Below are positions 1 through 7,418 of a stretch of DNA of 26,517 nucleotides, one piece after another. Both the position numbers and the translations under genes were made by a program. Position 1 is the stretch's first letter. Each line of letters opens with the position of its first letter. Origin of the DNA: CAYXGZ01 sp964464755 (lineage in GTDB: Bacteria; Planctomycetota; MHYJ01; JACPRB01); the NCBI GenBank assembly GCA_964464755.1, contig CAYXGZ010000047.1:1-26517 (forward strand). Reading direction: 5' to 3'. The notes under the pieces were generated by a model, which had not been told where the DNA came from, made no database searches, and saw only the letters and a program-made list of their open reading frames with translations.

Positions 1-1
1 C

Positions 2-1102
2 CGCACCTTCGGCCTCGACAGCCTCTTCAAGCGCTTCGGCATCTACTCGTCGGTCGGCCAGGTCTACGAGCCGGTCGACTCGAACATGCTGATCACCTAC
101 CGCGAGGCGAAGGACGGCCAGGTGCTCGAGGAGGGCATCTGCGAGGCGGGCGCCATGGCGACGCTCATGGCCTCCGGCAACTCGTACGCGAACCACGGCG
201 TCACGACGATCCCGCTCTACATCTTCTACTCGATGTTCGGCTACCAGCGCATCGGCGACCAGGTCTGGGCCTTCGGCGACCTGCGCGGCCGGGGCTTCCT
301 GCTCGGCGCCACGGCGGGCCGCACCACGCTCAACGGCGAGGGCCTGCAGCACCAGGACGGCCACAGCCCGCTGCTCTTCAGCGCCGTGCCGAACTGCCGC
401 ATCTACGACCCCGCGTGGGCCTACGAGCTCGCCGTCGTGATGCGCGACGGGCTCAAGCGGATGTACGAGGACGGCGAGGACGTCTTCTACTACGTCACGG
501 TCTACAACGAGAACTACACCATGCCCGCGATGCCCGAGGGCGTCGAGGAGGGCATCCTCCGCGGCCTCTACCGCTTCCGCAAGGCGCCCAAGGTGGCCAA
601 GGCCCGCGGGACCGCGCAGATCCTCGGCAGCGGGACGATCCTCCGCGAGGCCCTGCGGGCGCAGGAGCTGCTCGCCGAGCGCTTCAAGGTCGCCGCCGAC
701 GTGTGGAGCGCGACCAGCTACGCGGAGCTGCGGCGCGACGCGCTGGCGGCCGAGCGCTGGAACCGCCTGCACCCGGACCGCCCGGCGAGGTCGTCGTGGG
801 TCGTCGACCGGCTCGCGGACGCCCCGGGCCCGATCGTCGCGACGAGCGACTACGTCCGGGCCGTGCCCGACCAGGTCGGCCGCTTCCTCGGCTCGCGCTT
901 CCTGCCGCTCGGCACGGACGGGTACGGGCGCAGCGATTCGCGCCAGGCCCTGCGGCGGCACTTCGAGGTGGACGCCGAGCACGTCGCGGTGGCCGTGCTG
1001 TCCTCGCTCTCCCGCGAGGGCAAGGTCCCGGCGAAGGAGGTCCTGAATGCCATGAAGGACTTCGGGATCGACCCGGACTCGATCGACCCGGTCCTCGCGT
1101 AG
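2..1102 (+). CDS. aceE: Pyruvate dehydrogenase E1 component, homodimeric type, C-terminal part (5' truncated)
   Basis: This is the thiamine-diphosphate-dependent E1 subunit that decarboxylates pyruvate and acetylates the lipoyl group of E2 in the pyruvate dehydrogenase complex. The frame is open from the window edge, and about 367 of the roughly 890 residues usual for AceE are present. The visible part covers the end of the pyrimidine-binding domain and the whole C-terminal domain. It matches Escherichia coli AceE from memory at many points: YSMFGYQRIGD, GRTTLNGEGLQHQDGHS, NENYTMPAMPEGVEEG, GTDGYGRSDSR and LRRHFEVDAEHV. The ending (IDPDSIDPVLA) falls where AceE normally ends, so the 3' end looks intact. 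This is the homodimeric form, not the alpha/beta form. The E2 and E3 genes are not in the window. The identification is secure; only the start lies outside. Confidence 0.97.
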   Translation, partial: RTFGLDSLFKRFGIYSSVGQVYEPVDSNMLITYREAKDGQVLEEGICEAGAMATLMASGNSYANHGVTTIPLYIFYSMFGYQRIGDQVWAFGDLRGRGFLLGATAGRTTLNGEGLQHQDGHSPLLFSAVPNCRIYDPAWAYELAVVMRDGLKRMYEDGEDVFYYVTVYNENYTMPAMPEGVEEGILRGLYRFRKAPKVAKARGTAQILGSGTILREALRAQELLAERFKVAADVWSATSYAELRRDALAAERWNRLHPDRPARSSWVVDRLADAPGPIVATSDYVRAVPDQVGRFLGSRFLPLGTDGYGRSDSRQALRRHFEVDAEHVAVAVLSSLSREGKVPAKEVLNAMKDFGIDPDSIDPVLA

Positions 1103-1126
1103 ACCGGCCCACGGGCGCCCGCTTCC

Positions 1127-1147
1127 GGCGTACAATCTCCGTACGCC
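1127..1147 (+). other. Small hairpin between aceE and the next gene, just before its ribosome binding site
   Basis: GGCGTAC (1127-1133) and GTACGCC (1141-1147) form a perfect 7-bp stem with a 7-base loop. It ends one base before the GGAGGA ribosome binding site (1149-1154) of the 713-residue protein. There is no T-run, so it is a poor intrinsic terminator. The loop side contains TACAAT (1131-1136), which resembles a -10 box, but no convincing -35 box is found at the right distance. It may only be a spacer structure. Confidence 0.3.
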
Positions 1148-1159
1148 CGGAGGAACTCC

Positions 1160-3301
1160 ATGCGCCTGTCGCCCGCGCTCGCCCTGCTCGCCGCGCTCCC
1201 CGTCTTCGCCCAGGACGGGCCCCCGGAGGTCCCGAAGGGGCCGCCGGCCGACCCGGTCCTCAAGGAGCTCTCGGCGAAGTGCGGCCGCGACGTGAAGTGG
1301 CGCAAGCAGGACGACCTCGAGGGCGCGATCGAGGAGGCGGGGAAGAGCGGCCGCCTCGTGTTCTGCTACGTCTACGACCGGGCCCGCAGCAGCATGTTCG
1401 GCAACGCCTTCAAGGACCAGTTCATGATGGCGGGGCCGTTCGCGGACACGGACCTCGTCCAGTTCGTGAACCGGAAGTTCGTCCCCTTCCGCCTCAACCT
1501 CCGCGCGGTCGAGGCGGAGGAGTTGGGCACCCGCCTGAACGACGTGATCATCCCCGCGGTGCTCTTCGTGGACCCCGCGAAGAAGATCGTGCACAAGTAC
1601 GACCGGGTCACGTCGGCGTCGACCGAGCTGCTCTTCGGGGCCTGCCGGTCGGTGCTCGAGAAGAACCCCTCGCGCGACCTCCCGGGCCCGGACTTCGAGC
1701 GGCGCCGCCGGGAGGCGGAGGCGAACCCCGAGGACCAGCGGGCGGCCTACCTCGTGGGCCTCGAGCTGCTCTGGGAGGGCCGCTGGGACCAGGCGCTCGG
1801 CGTCTTCGCGAAGGTGGCGAAGGCCGCCCCGGGAACCCGCGAGGCCGTGGAGAGCCTGTACCGCTCCGCGTGGATCCACCGCCTTCGGCGCAAGCCGGAG
1901 GACGCGACGGCCTGCCTCGACGCCGCGGAGAAGGAGAACGCGACGGCCGGGGCGAAGCTCGCGGGCAACCTGCTCGTCGAGCGCGGCCTGCTGGAGCTCG
2001 GCCAGGGCCGGCGCGACGGCGCGAAGGCCCGCTTCGCGGAGGCCGTGGCGAAGCACCCGAAGGACACGCGGATCCCGGAGGCGCGCTACCTGCTCGGGGC
2101 GCTGCTCTGGGGCGCCGACCGCGAGGACGAGGCGAAGGCCGCGTGGACGGAGCTCGCGAAGTCGGAGCCGCGCACGCCGTGGCACCGCAAGGCGGCCGCG
2201 GAGGCCCTCGAGGAGGGCCCGCTGACGAACGGGTGGGAGTCGTACGAGTGGATGGACCCCGCGCTGCTGGCGGGCGGGGCCTCGGGGACCGAGCGGCCGA
2301 GGAAGCCCGAGGAGTACCCCCAGGTCGTGAAGTCGGCGCTCGAGTACCTGGTGCGAGAGCAGCGGGTCGACGGCTCGTGGCGGAACCCGCGGGGCAACGG
2401 GCAGTTCCAGTTCCGCGACTGCGTGACGATCATCGGCCTCATGGCGCTGCGGGCCTGGTCCGCGGAGCACGGGGAGCTCGTGAAGGAGGCCGTGGCCCGC
2501 GGCTCGAAGTCGGTGCAGGAGTGGAGCGACCGGAAGACCGAGGCCCGCGGCATGACGGAATGGGACCACGTCTTCGCGATCTTCCACTTCGCGCGCCTGG
2601 CGGCGGGGCTCCCCGAGGGGCCGGAGCGCCAGGAGGCGCAGAAGCGCGCGCGCCGGGCCGTGAAGGCCCTCGCCCTGGTGCAGCGGCCGCACGGGACCTG
2701 GAGCTACGTCGACGAGGGCCCCTCGAGCTTCCTGACCGGCGGCGTCCTCGTCGCCCTGAAGGAGGCGAAGGACGCGGGGATCGAGGTCGAGGCGGGCATG
2801 GTGGAGAAGGCCCTCGAGGGCCTGCTGCGGATGAAGTCGACGGACGAGCGGCCGGAGTACGAGGGGACCTACTTCTACTCGGACCAGGGCAGCGACGACT
2901 TCGACGATGCGCACCTCAAGGGCGCGGTGGGGCGCATGGCCGTCTGCTACCTCGCCGAGTACGCCTGGGGGAAGTGCGACCTGGCGAGGCTGACCTGGGC
3001 GATGGACAAGTTCCTCGAGTTCCGGATCCACCTGATGCGCGTGAAGAAGTCGACGGACTGGCACGCGGGGAAGTACGCCAACGCCTCGTACTTCTTCTTC
3101 TACGACTACTGGTTCGCCGCGATGGCGATGGCGAGGCTGCCCGCGGAGTCGCGCGCGAAGTACCTCGACGCGGTGCGCGGCGACCTGCTGCAGACCTGCG
3201 AGGTGGACGGGTCCTGGGTGGACACGCACCTCTTCGGCAAGCCGTACGGGACGGCGATGGCGCTGCAGATCCTGAAGCTCACCGGGGCCCCGGCGAAGTA
3301 G
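1160..3301 (+). CDS. Secreted thioredoxin-like / TPR / alpha-alpha-toroid (prenyltransferase-like repeat) protein
   Basis: This is a 713-residue exported protein of unknown role. A short signal peptide (residues 1-18, ending PVFAQ) comes first. Residues about 30-170 look like a thioredoxin-fold domain (LVFCYVYDR, VIIPAVLFVDPAKK) without a CxxC active site, so redox activity is unlikely. Residues about 180-335 are helical TPR-like repeats (LVGLELLWEGRWDQALGVF, ARYLLGALLWGADREDEAK). Residues about 380-710 resemble the squalene-oxidase/prenyltransferase toroid fold, with the typical QRVDGSWRN and RPHGTWSYV turns (QxxDGSW type). No DxDD catalytic motif of squalene cyclases was seen, so this is a fold match and not an enzyme call. 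The start is supported by GGAGGA 5 bases upstream. The gene lies 57 bases after aceE and may be read with it. Its 3' end overlaps the convergent thioesterase by 23 bp. A secreted toroid protein also lies at 23195-24271. Confidence 0.85.
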   Translation: MRLSPALALLAALPVFAQDGPPEVPKGPPADPVLKELSAKCGRDVKWRKQDDLEGAIEEAGKSGRLVFCYVYDRARSSMFGNAFKDQFMMAGPFADTDLVQFVNRKFVPFRLNLRAVEAEELGTRLNDVIIPAVLFVDPAKKIVHKYDRVTSASTELLFGACRSVLEKNPSRDLPGPDFERRRREAEANPEDQRAAYLVGLELLWEGRWDQALGVFAKVAKAAPGTREAVESLYRSAWIHRLRRKPEDATACLDAAEKENATAGAKLAGNLLVERGLLELGQGRRDGAKARFAEAVAKHPKDTRIPEARYLLGALLWGADREDEAKAAWTELAKSEPRTPWHRKAAAEALEEGPLTNGWESYEWMDPALLAGGASGTERPRKPEEYPQVVKSALEYLVREQRVDGSWRNPRGNGQFQFRDCVTIIGLMALRAWSAEHGELVKEAVARGSKSVQEWSDRKTEARGMTEWDHVFAIFHFARLAAGLPEGPERQEAQKRARRAVKALALVQRPHGTWSYVDEGPSSFLTGGVLVALKEAKDAGIEVEAGMVEKALEGLLRMKSTDERPEYEGTYFYSDQGSDDFDDAHLKGAVGRMAVCYLAEYAWGKCDLARLTWAMDKFLEFRIHLMRVKKSTDWHAGKYANASYFFFYDYWFAAMAMARLPAESRAKYLDAVRGDLLQTCEVDGSWVDTHLFGKPYGTAMALQILKLTGAPAK

Positions 3302-3686
3302 GCCCGCGGGACTCCATCTTCCGGCGCAGCTCCGGGGCGATGGGCGCGGGGCGGCCGTCCGGGCCGGTCATGACGAGGACGGTGCGGGCCTCGGCGAAGC
3401 GCCGGCCCGAGGGGTCCTCGACGACGTAGGACAGGTCGAAGGACGAGTTCCCGATCCGCTCCAGCCGGACCCTCACCACCACCTCGTCCCTCCAGGTCGC
3501 GGGCGCGCGGAAGTCGATCTCCGTCCGGGCGAGGAGGAAGGGGAAGCGCGCGCAGGGGCCGGAGACGGCGGTCCACCACGCGTCGCGGGCGTTCTCCAGC
3601 CAGGTGGAGTAGACGGCGTTGTTCACGTGGCCGAGCGCGTCCTGGTCGCGCCACTGGGGCCGGAGGCGGATCTCGACGGGGTCCAT
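3279..3686 (-). CDS. Acyl-CoA thioesterase, 4HBT/YbgC-like hotdog family
   Basis: This 135-residue single-hotdog protein probably hydrolyses acyl-CoA or a related thioester in the cytoplasm; the substrate cannot be told. The family signature RDQDALGHVNNAVYSTWLENAR-like block sits at residues 13-34. Asp16 lines up with the catalytic Asp of 4-hydroxybenzoyl-CoA thioesterase. The IDFRAPATWRDEVVVRV and GRRFAEARTVLV segments match the later strands of the fold. Length is normal for the family. The ATG start has no clear ribosome binding site, and a strong terminator for the upstream Kelch gene ends only about 15 bases before it. Its own promoter would therefore have to overlap that terminator, unless it is served by read-through. 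The last 23 bp overlap the convergent TPR/toroid gene. Confidence 0.88.
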   Translation of the reverse strand: MDPVEIRLRPQWRDQDALGHVNNAVYSTWLENARDAWWTAVSGPCARFPFLLARTEIDFRAPATWRDEVVVRVRLERIGNSSFDLSYVVEDPSGRRFAEARTVLVMTGPDGRPAPIAPELRRKMESRGPTSPGPR

Positions 3687-3701
3687 GGGGGCATCGTAGC
3701 A

Positions 3702-3743
3702 GAAAGAAAAACCCGGCCGGAGGCTCGGGGCCGTCCGGCCGGG
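3702..3743 (-). terminator. Rho-independent terminator after Kelch gene 1
   Basis: On the minus strand a perfect 10-bp stem (CCCGGCCGGA pairing with TCCGGCCGGG, plus-strand arms 3712-3721 and 3734-3743) is followed directly by TTTTTCTTTC. A CCACCACC tract lies between the stop codon and the stem, as it does after Kelch genes 3 and 4. Confidence 0.9.
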
Positions 3744-3762
3744 CTGGTGGTGGAAGACGGGA

Positions 3763-5484
3763 TCAACGGCGCCGGAGCGCCGCGGCGATCGCGAACCCGA
3801 GGCCGAGGAGGGCCGCCGTGCCCGAGGCGCCGGCGCCCGCGGAGCAGCCGAGGGCCTTGTGGGCGTCGCCCGAGGAGTGGTTGAGTCCGTCGTCGCCGAC
3901 GACGCGGAAGGACTCCACGCTGGACCAGGGGCCGAGGTTGCCGCCGATGTCCACGGCGCGGACGCGCCAGTAGTAGTTGTCGCGGTGGACGGCGAGGTTG
4001 AACGTGACGTTCGTCGGGACCAGGCCGTTCGCCGAGGCGGTGACCGTCCCGAACGCGGGGTCGTTGAGGGCCACCTCGACGTCGTAGCGGATCGCGGTGG
4101 GGGGGCCGTTGTCCGTGGCGGCGCTCCAGATCAGCGTGGCGTCGCCCGAGACCAGGCTCGGGACGAGGACGTCCTGGTTCAGCGGGAAGACGGGCTGGGG
4201 CGCCGAGGGAAGGACCTGGTCGCTCCGGAAGTCCGGGCTGACCGTGTTGCCCTGGAACTCGATCCAGTCGGGGACGCCGCCCACGTTGGGCGTGACGTTG
4301 CCGAACGAGTCCTGGACCTGGTAGCGCCAGTCGTAGTCCCCGCCGGCGGGCAGTCCGTAGTTCACCGAGTGGACGCCCTGGGGGCCGAGCGCCGACGCGA
4401 CCGGGACGGCCGAGGTCCAGGGGTCCGCGGCGAGCTTGACCTGGGCGACGAGCCGGACGTCCTGGCCCGCGTCGGGGTCGGAGAGGGTGGCCGAGAAGGT
4501 GACGTTGGCGTCGGTCCAGCCCTTGTCCGGGTCGGCGCCGGCCTGGTCGAGGACGCCGGTCGCGCCGATCTGCTGGACGTTGACGGCCGCGTTCGGGGCC
4601 TGGCCGAAGGCCGGGGGCGTGAACTCCTCGCAGTTGGCCAGGCTGGTGTTCCCGCCGTAGACGTAGACCTTGCCGGCGATGACCGCCGAGCCGGGGAGGT
4701 TCGGCCGGGCGATCGTGCAGTCGGCACGCGGGTTCCATTCGTTCGTGTTGGGATCGAACTCGTCGGTGCGCAGGGTGCTCGAGCCTCCGCCAACCACGTA
4801 GATGCGGCCCGAGGGACCCGCGAACGACGTGTGGTACTGGCGGGTCGCGGGCACGGCGAGGCGCGGGGTCCAGGTGTCGGCCGCGATGGCGTACTCCCAG
4901 CAGCCCGTCAGGTAGGTGGCGACGAGGGTCCCGGAAACGGGCGAGTAGGCGAGGCCGGGCCCGTTCATCGAGGCGCCGGTGATCGAGGCCAGGGTCGTGT
5001 AGGTGTTCGAGGCGACGTTGTAGCGGTACAGGTTGCCGGAGTACCCCCCGCTCACGAGGCCGCCCACGAGGTAGATGCTCGTGCCGTTGGTCGCGGCGGC
5101 GGAGCGGTAGGTCGAGGGGCAGGTCACGGCAAGGTTGGTCCAGGAGTTCGTGGAGATGGTGTAGCGATAGGTCACCCCGGTCGTCCCGGTCGAGCTGCCG
5201 AACGAGTAGTTGTACCCGCCCAGCGAGCAACCGGAGGCGTTGAGGACCGCGGTCGGCGTCGGCGCCATCGTGCTCCAGCTGTTGGTCGCCGGGCTGTATC
5301 GGTAGTGGCTCGTGGTGCCGCCGTTGCCGTTGCCGCCCCAGTAGTAGGCGTAGGTCCCGTCGCCGCAGGAGCCGCCCCAGTACATCGTGTTCGTGGAATT
5401 GGCCCTCGTGGACCAGGAACCGGACTGCGCGGCCGCGGGGCTCGCGGCGGCCAGGAGCGCGGCGAGGACGAGGAGTTGACGCAT
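3763..5484 (-). CDS. Secreted Kelch-repeat / Fn3-like protein 1 with Cys-helix-Arg C-terminal tail
   Basis: This 573-residue protein starts with a signal peptide (MRQLLVLAALLAAASPAAAQ). Residues about 25-310 hold Kelch-type repeats that should fold as a beta-propeller, seen as repeated GG and W/Y positions (GTSIYLVGG, GRIYVVGGG, GKVYVYGG). Residues about 320-530 resemble fibronectin-III-like strands (PDKGWTDANVTFSATLSD, YDWRYQVQD, YYWRVRAVDIGGNLGPWS). The C-terminus has Cys547 (LGCSAG), a hydrophobic stretch and RRR, which recalls MYXO-CTERM-type sorting tails; this likeness is an inference. The start is fixed by GGAGGTGG (plus-strand 5489-5496) four bases before the ATG. The frame is open further upstream, but that part lacks protein-like composition. 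It is the last of four tandem paralogues and probably shares a transcript with Kelch gene 2, since no T-tailed terminator separates them. Ligand and role are unknown. Confidence 0.87.
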   Translation of the reverse strand: MRQLLVLAALLAAASPAAAQSGSWSTRANSTNTMYWGGSCGDGTYAYYWGGNGNGGTTSHYRYSPATNSWSTMAPTPTAVLNASGCSLGGYNYSFGSSTGTTGVTYRYTISTNSWTNLAVTCPSTYRSAAATNGTSIYLVGGLVSGGYSGNLYRYNVASNTYTTLASITGASMNGPGLAYSPVSGTLVATYLTGCWEYAIAADTWTPRLAVPATRQYHTSFAGPSGRIYVVGGGSSTLRTDEFDPNTNEWNPRADCTIARPNLPGSAVIAGKVYVYGGNTSLANCEEFTPPAFGQAPNAAVNVQQIGATGVLDQAGADPDKGWTDANVTFSATLSDPDAGQDVRLVAQVKLAADPWTSAVPVASALGPQGVHSVNYGLPAGGDYDWRYQVQDSFGNVTPNVGGVPDWIEFQGNTVSPDFRSDQVLPSAPQPVFPLNQDVLVPSLVSGDATLIWSAATDNGPPTAIRYDVEVALNDPAFGTVTASANGLVPTNVTFNLAVHRDNYYWRVRAVDIGGNLGPWSSVESFRVVGDDGLNHSSGDAHKALGCSAGAGASGTAALLGLGFAIAAALRRR

Positions 5485-5588
5485 GCTTCCACCTCCACCC
5501 AGGTGTCGGGCCTCGACCGGCGGCCAGTGCCGCCGATTGGCCGTACAGGGGGAAGTACGGACGCCTCCGGATTCGTCGGAGTTTCGCA
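5485..5588 (-). other. Intergenic region between Kelch genes 2 and 1
   Basis: The 104 bases contain the ribosome binding site of Kelch gene 1 and two short GC dyads (CCGTAC/GTACGG and CGGCGG/CCGCCG) but no T-run. There is no terminator of the kind found after the other three Kelch genes, which favours co-transcription of genes 2 and 1. No promoter was recognised. Confidence 0.45.
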
Positions 5589-7271
5589 TCAAGAATGGGT
5601 GACCGGCCTCCGGGACGCGGCCAGCAGGGCCGCCAGCAGGACCAGGGCGGGGAGCAACGGGGCGCGTCCCGGGCCTCCCGCCGAGCAGGCCCCGTCGCCG
5701 CCCGCGTGATCGAGTCCGTCGTCGTGCAGCACCCGGAAGGCCCCCGTCCGGCTCCAGGGGCCGACCCAGCCGACGCCGTCGGTGGCCCGGACCCGCCAGG
5801 AGTGCGGTTTCCGACCGGTCGCGAGCCGCACCCGGGCGCTCGTCTCCGCGAGCCCCTCGATGCGGACCTCGGGCGACGCGAAGCCCGGGTCGCCGTAGGC
5901 CACCTCGATCTCGTAGCGGAGCCGCTCCGGGGGGCCGTCGTCGTCGGCCGCCGTCCAGGAGAGCTCGACCGCGCCGGAATCCGGGTCGGCGACCTGCAGA
6001 TCGCCGTCCGCGGGGCCGAGGAGAAGCGGGGCGCCGGGCGCGGACTGGTCGCTGCGGAAATCGGGGCCGGCCGGGTCGAACTCGATCCACCCCGGCAGTC
6101 CGTCGAGGCTGGGCGTCGCATTGCCTTCGTCGTCCTCGACTCGGTAACGCCAGTCATGCTCGCCGGGCCCGGCGAGCGCGATCTCGATGGAGCGCGGGCC
6201 CGGATCCGCGAACGGCGTCGCCCGGGTGAGCGCGGCGCTCCAGGGCGCGGCCGAGGGCTTCACCTGGACGACCAGGCGCAGGGCCTGGCCGTCGTCCGGA
6301 TCGGAGAGCACGGCCCCCAGCGTGATGACGGACCCGGTCCAGCCGCCCGGCTCGACGGGCCCGGCCGGTCCGGTCTGCGTCGCGTCGAGGGGGAGTCCGG
6401 GTGGCCGGCCGAAGACGGGCGGCGTGAACTGCGCGCAGCCGCCGCCCCCGCCCCAGAGCCAGCCGCGGGCGCCGAGGAGACCGGCGCCGGGTCGCGAGGG
6501 GTGGGCGCCGGGGCTCGGGGCGCGCGGGGCCCAGGAGTCCGAGGCGGGGCGGTACTCGTCGACGAGGGGCCCGCGCGTGCCTCCGAGGAGGTAGAGGCGG
6601 CCGTTGAGCGCGACGAACGAGGCGTGGAGCTGGCGGTCGCCCGGCGCGTCGGCGCGCCGTCGCCAGGCCCCGGCGAACTCCCAGCAGGAAGTCCCGTGCG
6701 TGGCGAAGTAGGAGCCGGTCGCCGGGGACCAGGCGAGGGAGGGCCCGTTGAGCGCGCCGCCCTCGAGGGGCGGGAGGGCCTCGAAGGTCCCGCGCTCGAC
6801 GTCGTAGCGCGTGAAGCGTCCGGCGTAGCCACCGGCCGAGTAGCCGCCGAGGAGGTGGATCGAGGCGCCGTCCGTGGCGGCGGCCGCGCGGTAGAGGTGC
6901 GGGTTCCCGCCGGCGAGCGTCGCCCAGGAGTCCGCGGCGGGATCGTAGCGCAGGACGAGGCCCTGGGGGCTGCTGGAGTTGCCGAACGAGTAGTTGAAGC
7001 CGCGGAAGGAGACGCCCGCGGCGTTGTAGACCGCCGTCGGGAGGCCGGCGAGCGGGGTCCACGAGTCCGTGGCGGGGTCGTAGCGGACGTGCGTCGTGTT
7101 GCCCCCGCTTCCGCCCCAGGCGTAGGCGTAGGACCCGTCGACGCAGCTCGCGGCGCCGGCCATGGCGTAGGGGCCGGGGGCGCGGACGGCCCAGGAGCCG
7201 GGCGGGTCCTCCTGCGCGGAGGCCGACGTGACGGCGGAGAGGACGAGGAGCAGGGCGAGCAGCGGGCGCAT
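5589..7271 (-). CDS. Secreted Kelch-repeat / Fn3-like protein 2, divergent paralogue
   Basis: This is a 560-residue member of the four-gene Kelch family. The signal peptide is MRPLLALLLVLSAVTSASAQ. Kelch repeats fill residues about 25-305 (GASIHLLGGYSAGGYAG, GRLYLLGG, YRPASDSWAPRAP). Fn3-like strands follow (HDWRYRVEDDEGNATPS, HSWRVRATDGVGWVGPWS). The tail keeps Cys529 and a hydrophobic helix, but after SRR it ends PVTHS instead of a run of Arg. It is the most diverged in composition, with fewer Tyr and Asn and more Ala, Gly and Arg than the other three. The start at 7271 is supported by GGGAGGTGG (plus-strand 7276-7284); a longer version starting at 7310 is possible but would bury the signal peptide. 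It lacks its own terminator and likely runs on into Kelch gene 1. Confidence 0.86.
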   Translation of the reverse strand: MRPLLALLLVLSAVTSASAQEDPPGSWAVRAPGPYAMAGAASCVDGSYAYAWGGSGGNTTHVRYDPATDSWTPLAGLPTAVYNAAGVSFRGFNYSFGNSSSPQGLVLRYDPAADSWATLAGGNPHLYRAAAATDGASIHLLGGYSAGGYAGRFTRYDVERGTFEALPPLEGGALNGPSLAWSPATGSYFATHGTSCWEFAGAWRRRADAPGDRQLHASFVALNGRLYLLGGTRGPLVDEYRPASDSWAPRAPSPGAHPSRPGAGLLGARGWLWGGGGGCAQFTPPVFGRPPGLPLDATQTGPAGPVEPGGWTGSVITLGAVLSDPDDGQALRLVVQVKPSAAPWSAALTRATPFADPGPRSIEIALAGPGEHDWRYRVEDDEGNATPSLDGLPGWIEFDPAGPDFRSDQSAPGAPLLLGPADGDLQVADPDSGAVELSWTAADDDGPPERLRYEIEVAYGDPGFASPEVRIEGLAETSARVRLATGRKPHSWRVRATDGVGWVGPWSRTGAFRVLHDDGLDHAGGDGACSAGGPGRAPLLPALVLLAALLAASRRPVTHS

Positions 7272-7340
7272 GGATCCACCTCCCTCGCGGGCCGGGGCCC
7301 GCCTTTCCACGGGGTGGAGCGGGACGCGCCGAAGCCGCGG

Positions 7341-7379
7341 GGAAAATGAAGCGGCCCGCCGGGTTTCCCCGGCGGGCCG
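7341..7379 (-). terminator. Rho-independent terminator after Kelch gene 3
   Basis: On the minus strand a perfect 12-bp stem (CGGCCCGCCGGG with CCCGGCGGGCCG; plus-strand arms 7352-7363 and 7368-7379) has a GAAA tetraloop and is followed by TTCATTTTCC. A CCACCACCACC tract precedes it. The T-run is broken, so strength is uncertain, but the stem is very stable. Confidence 0.82.
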
Positions 7380-7418
7380 TTGGTGGTGGCGGTGGTGGTG
7401 GCACCGCCTTGGTGGCGT

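Noticed and set aside
1160..3301. Calling the toroid region a squalene-hopene cyclase or prenyltransferase
   Set aside because: Only the DGSW-type turns and helix pattern match. The DxDD motif and other catalytic residues were not found.
7380..7410. GGTGGTGGC tract as a microsatellite or CRISPR-like repeat
   Set aside because: It is short, irregular and without spacers. It recurs at the same place relative to three terminators, so it was treated as a 3' untranslated element.
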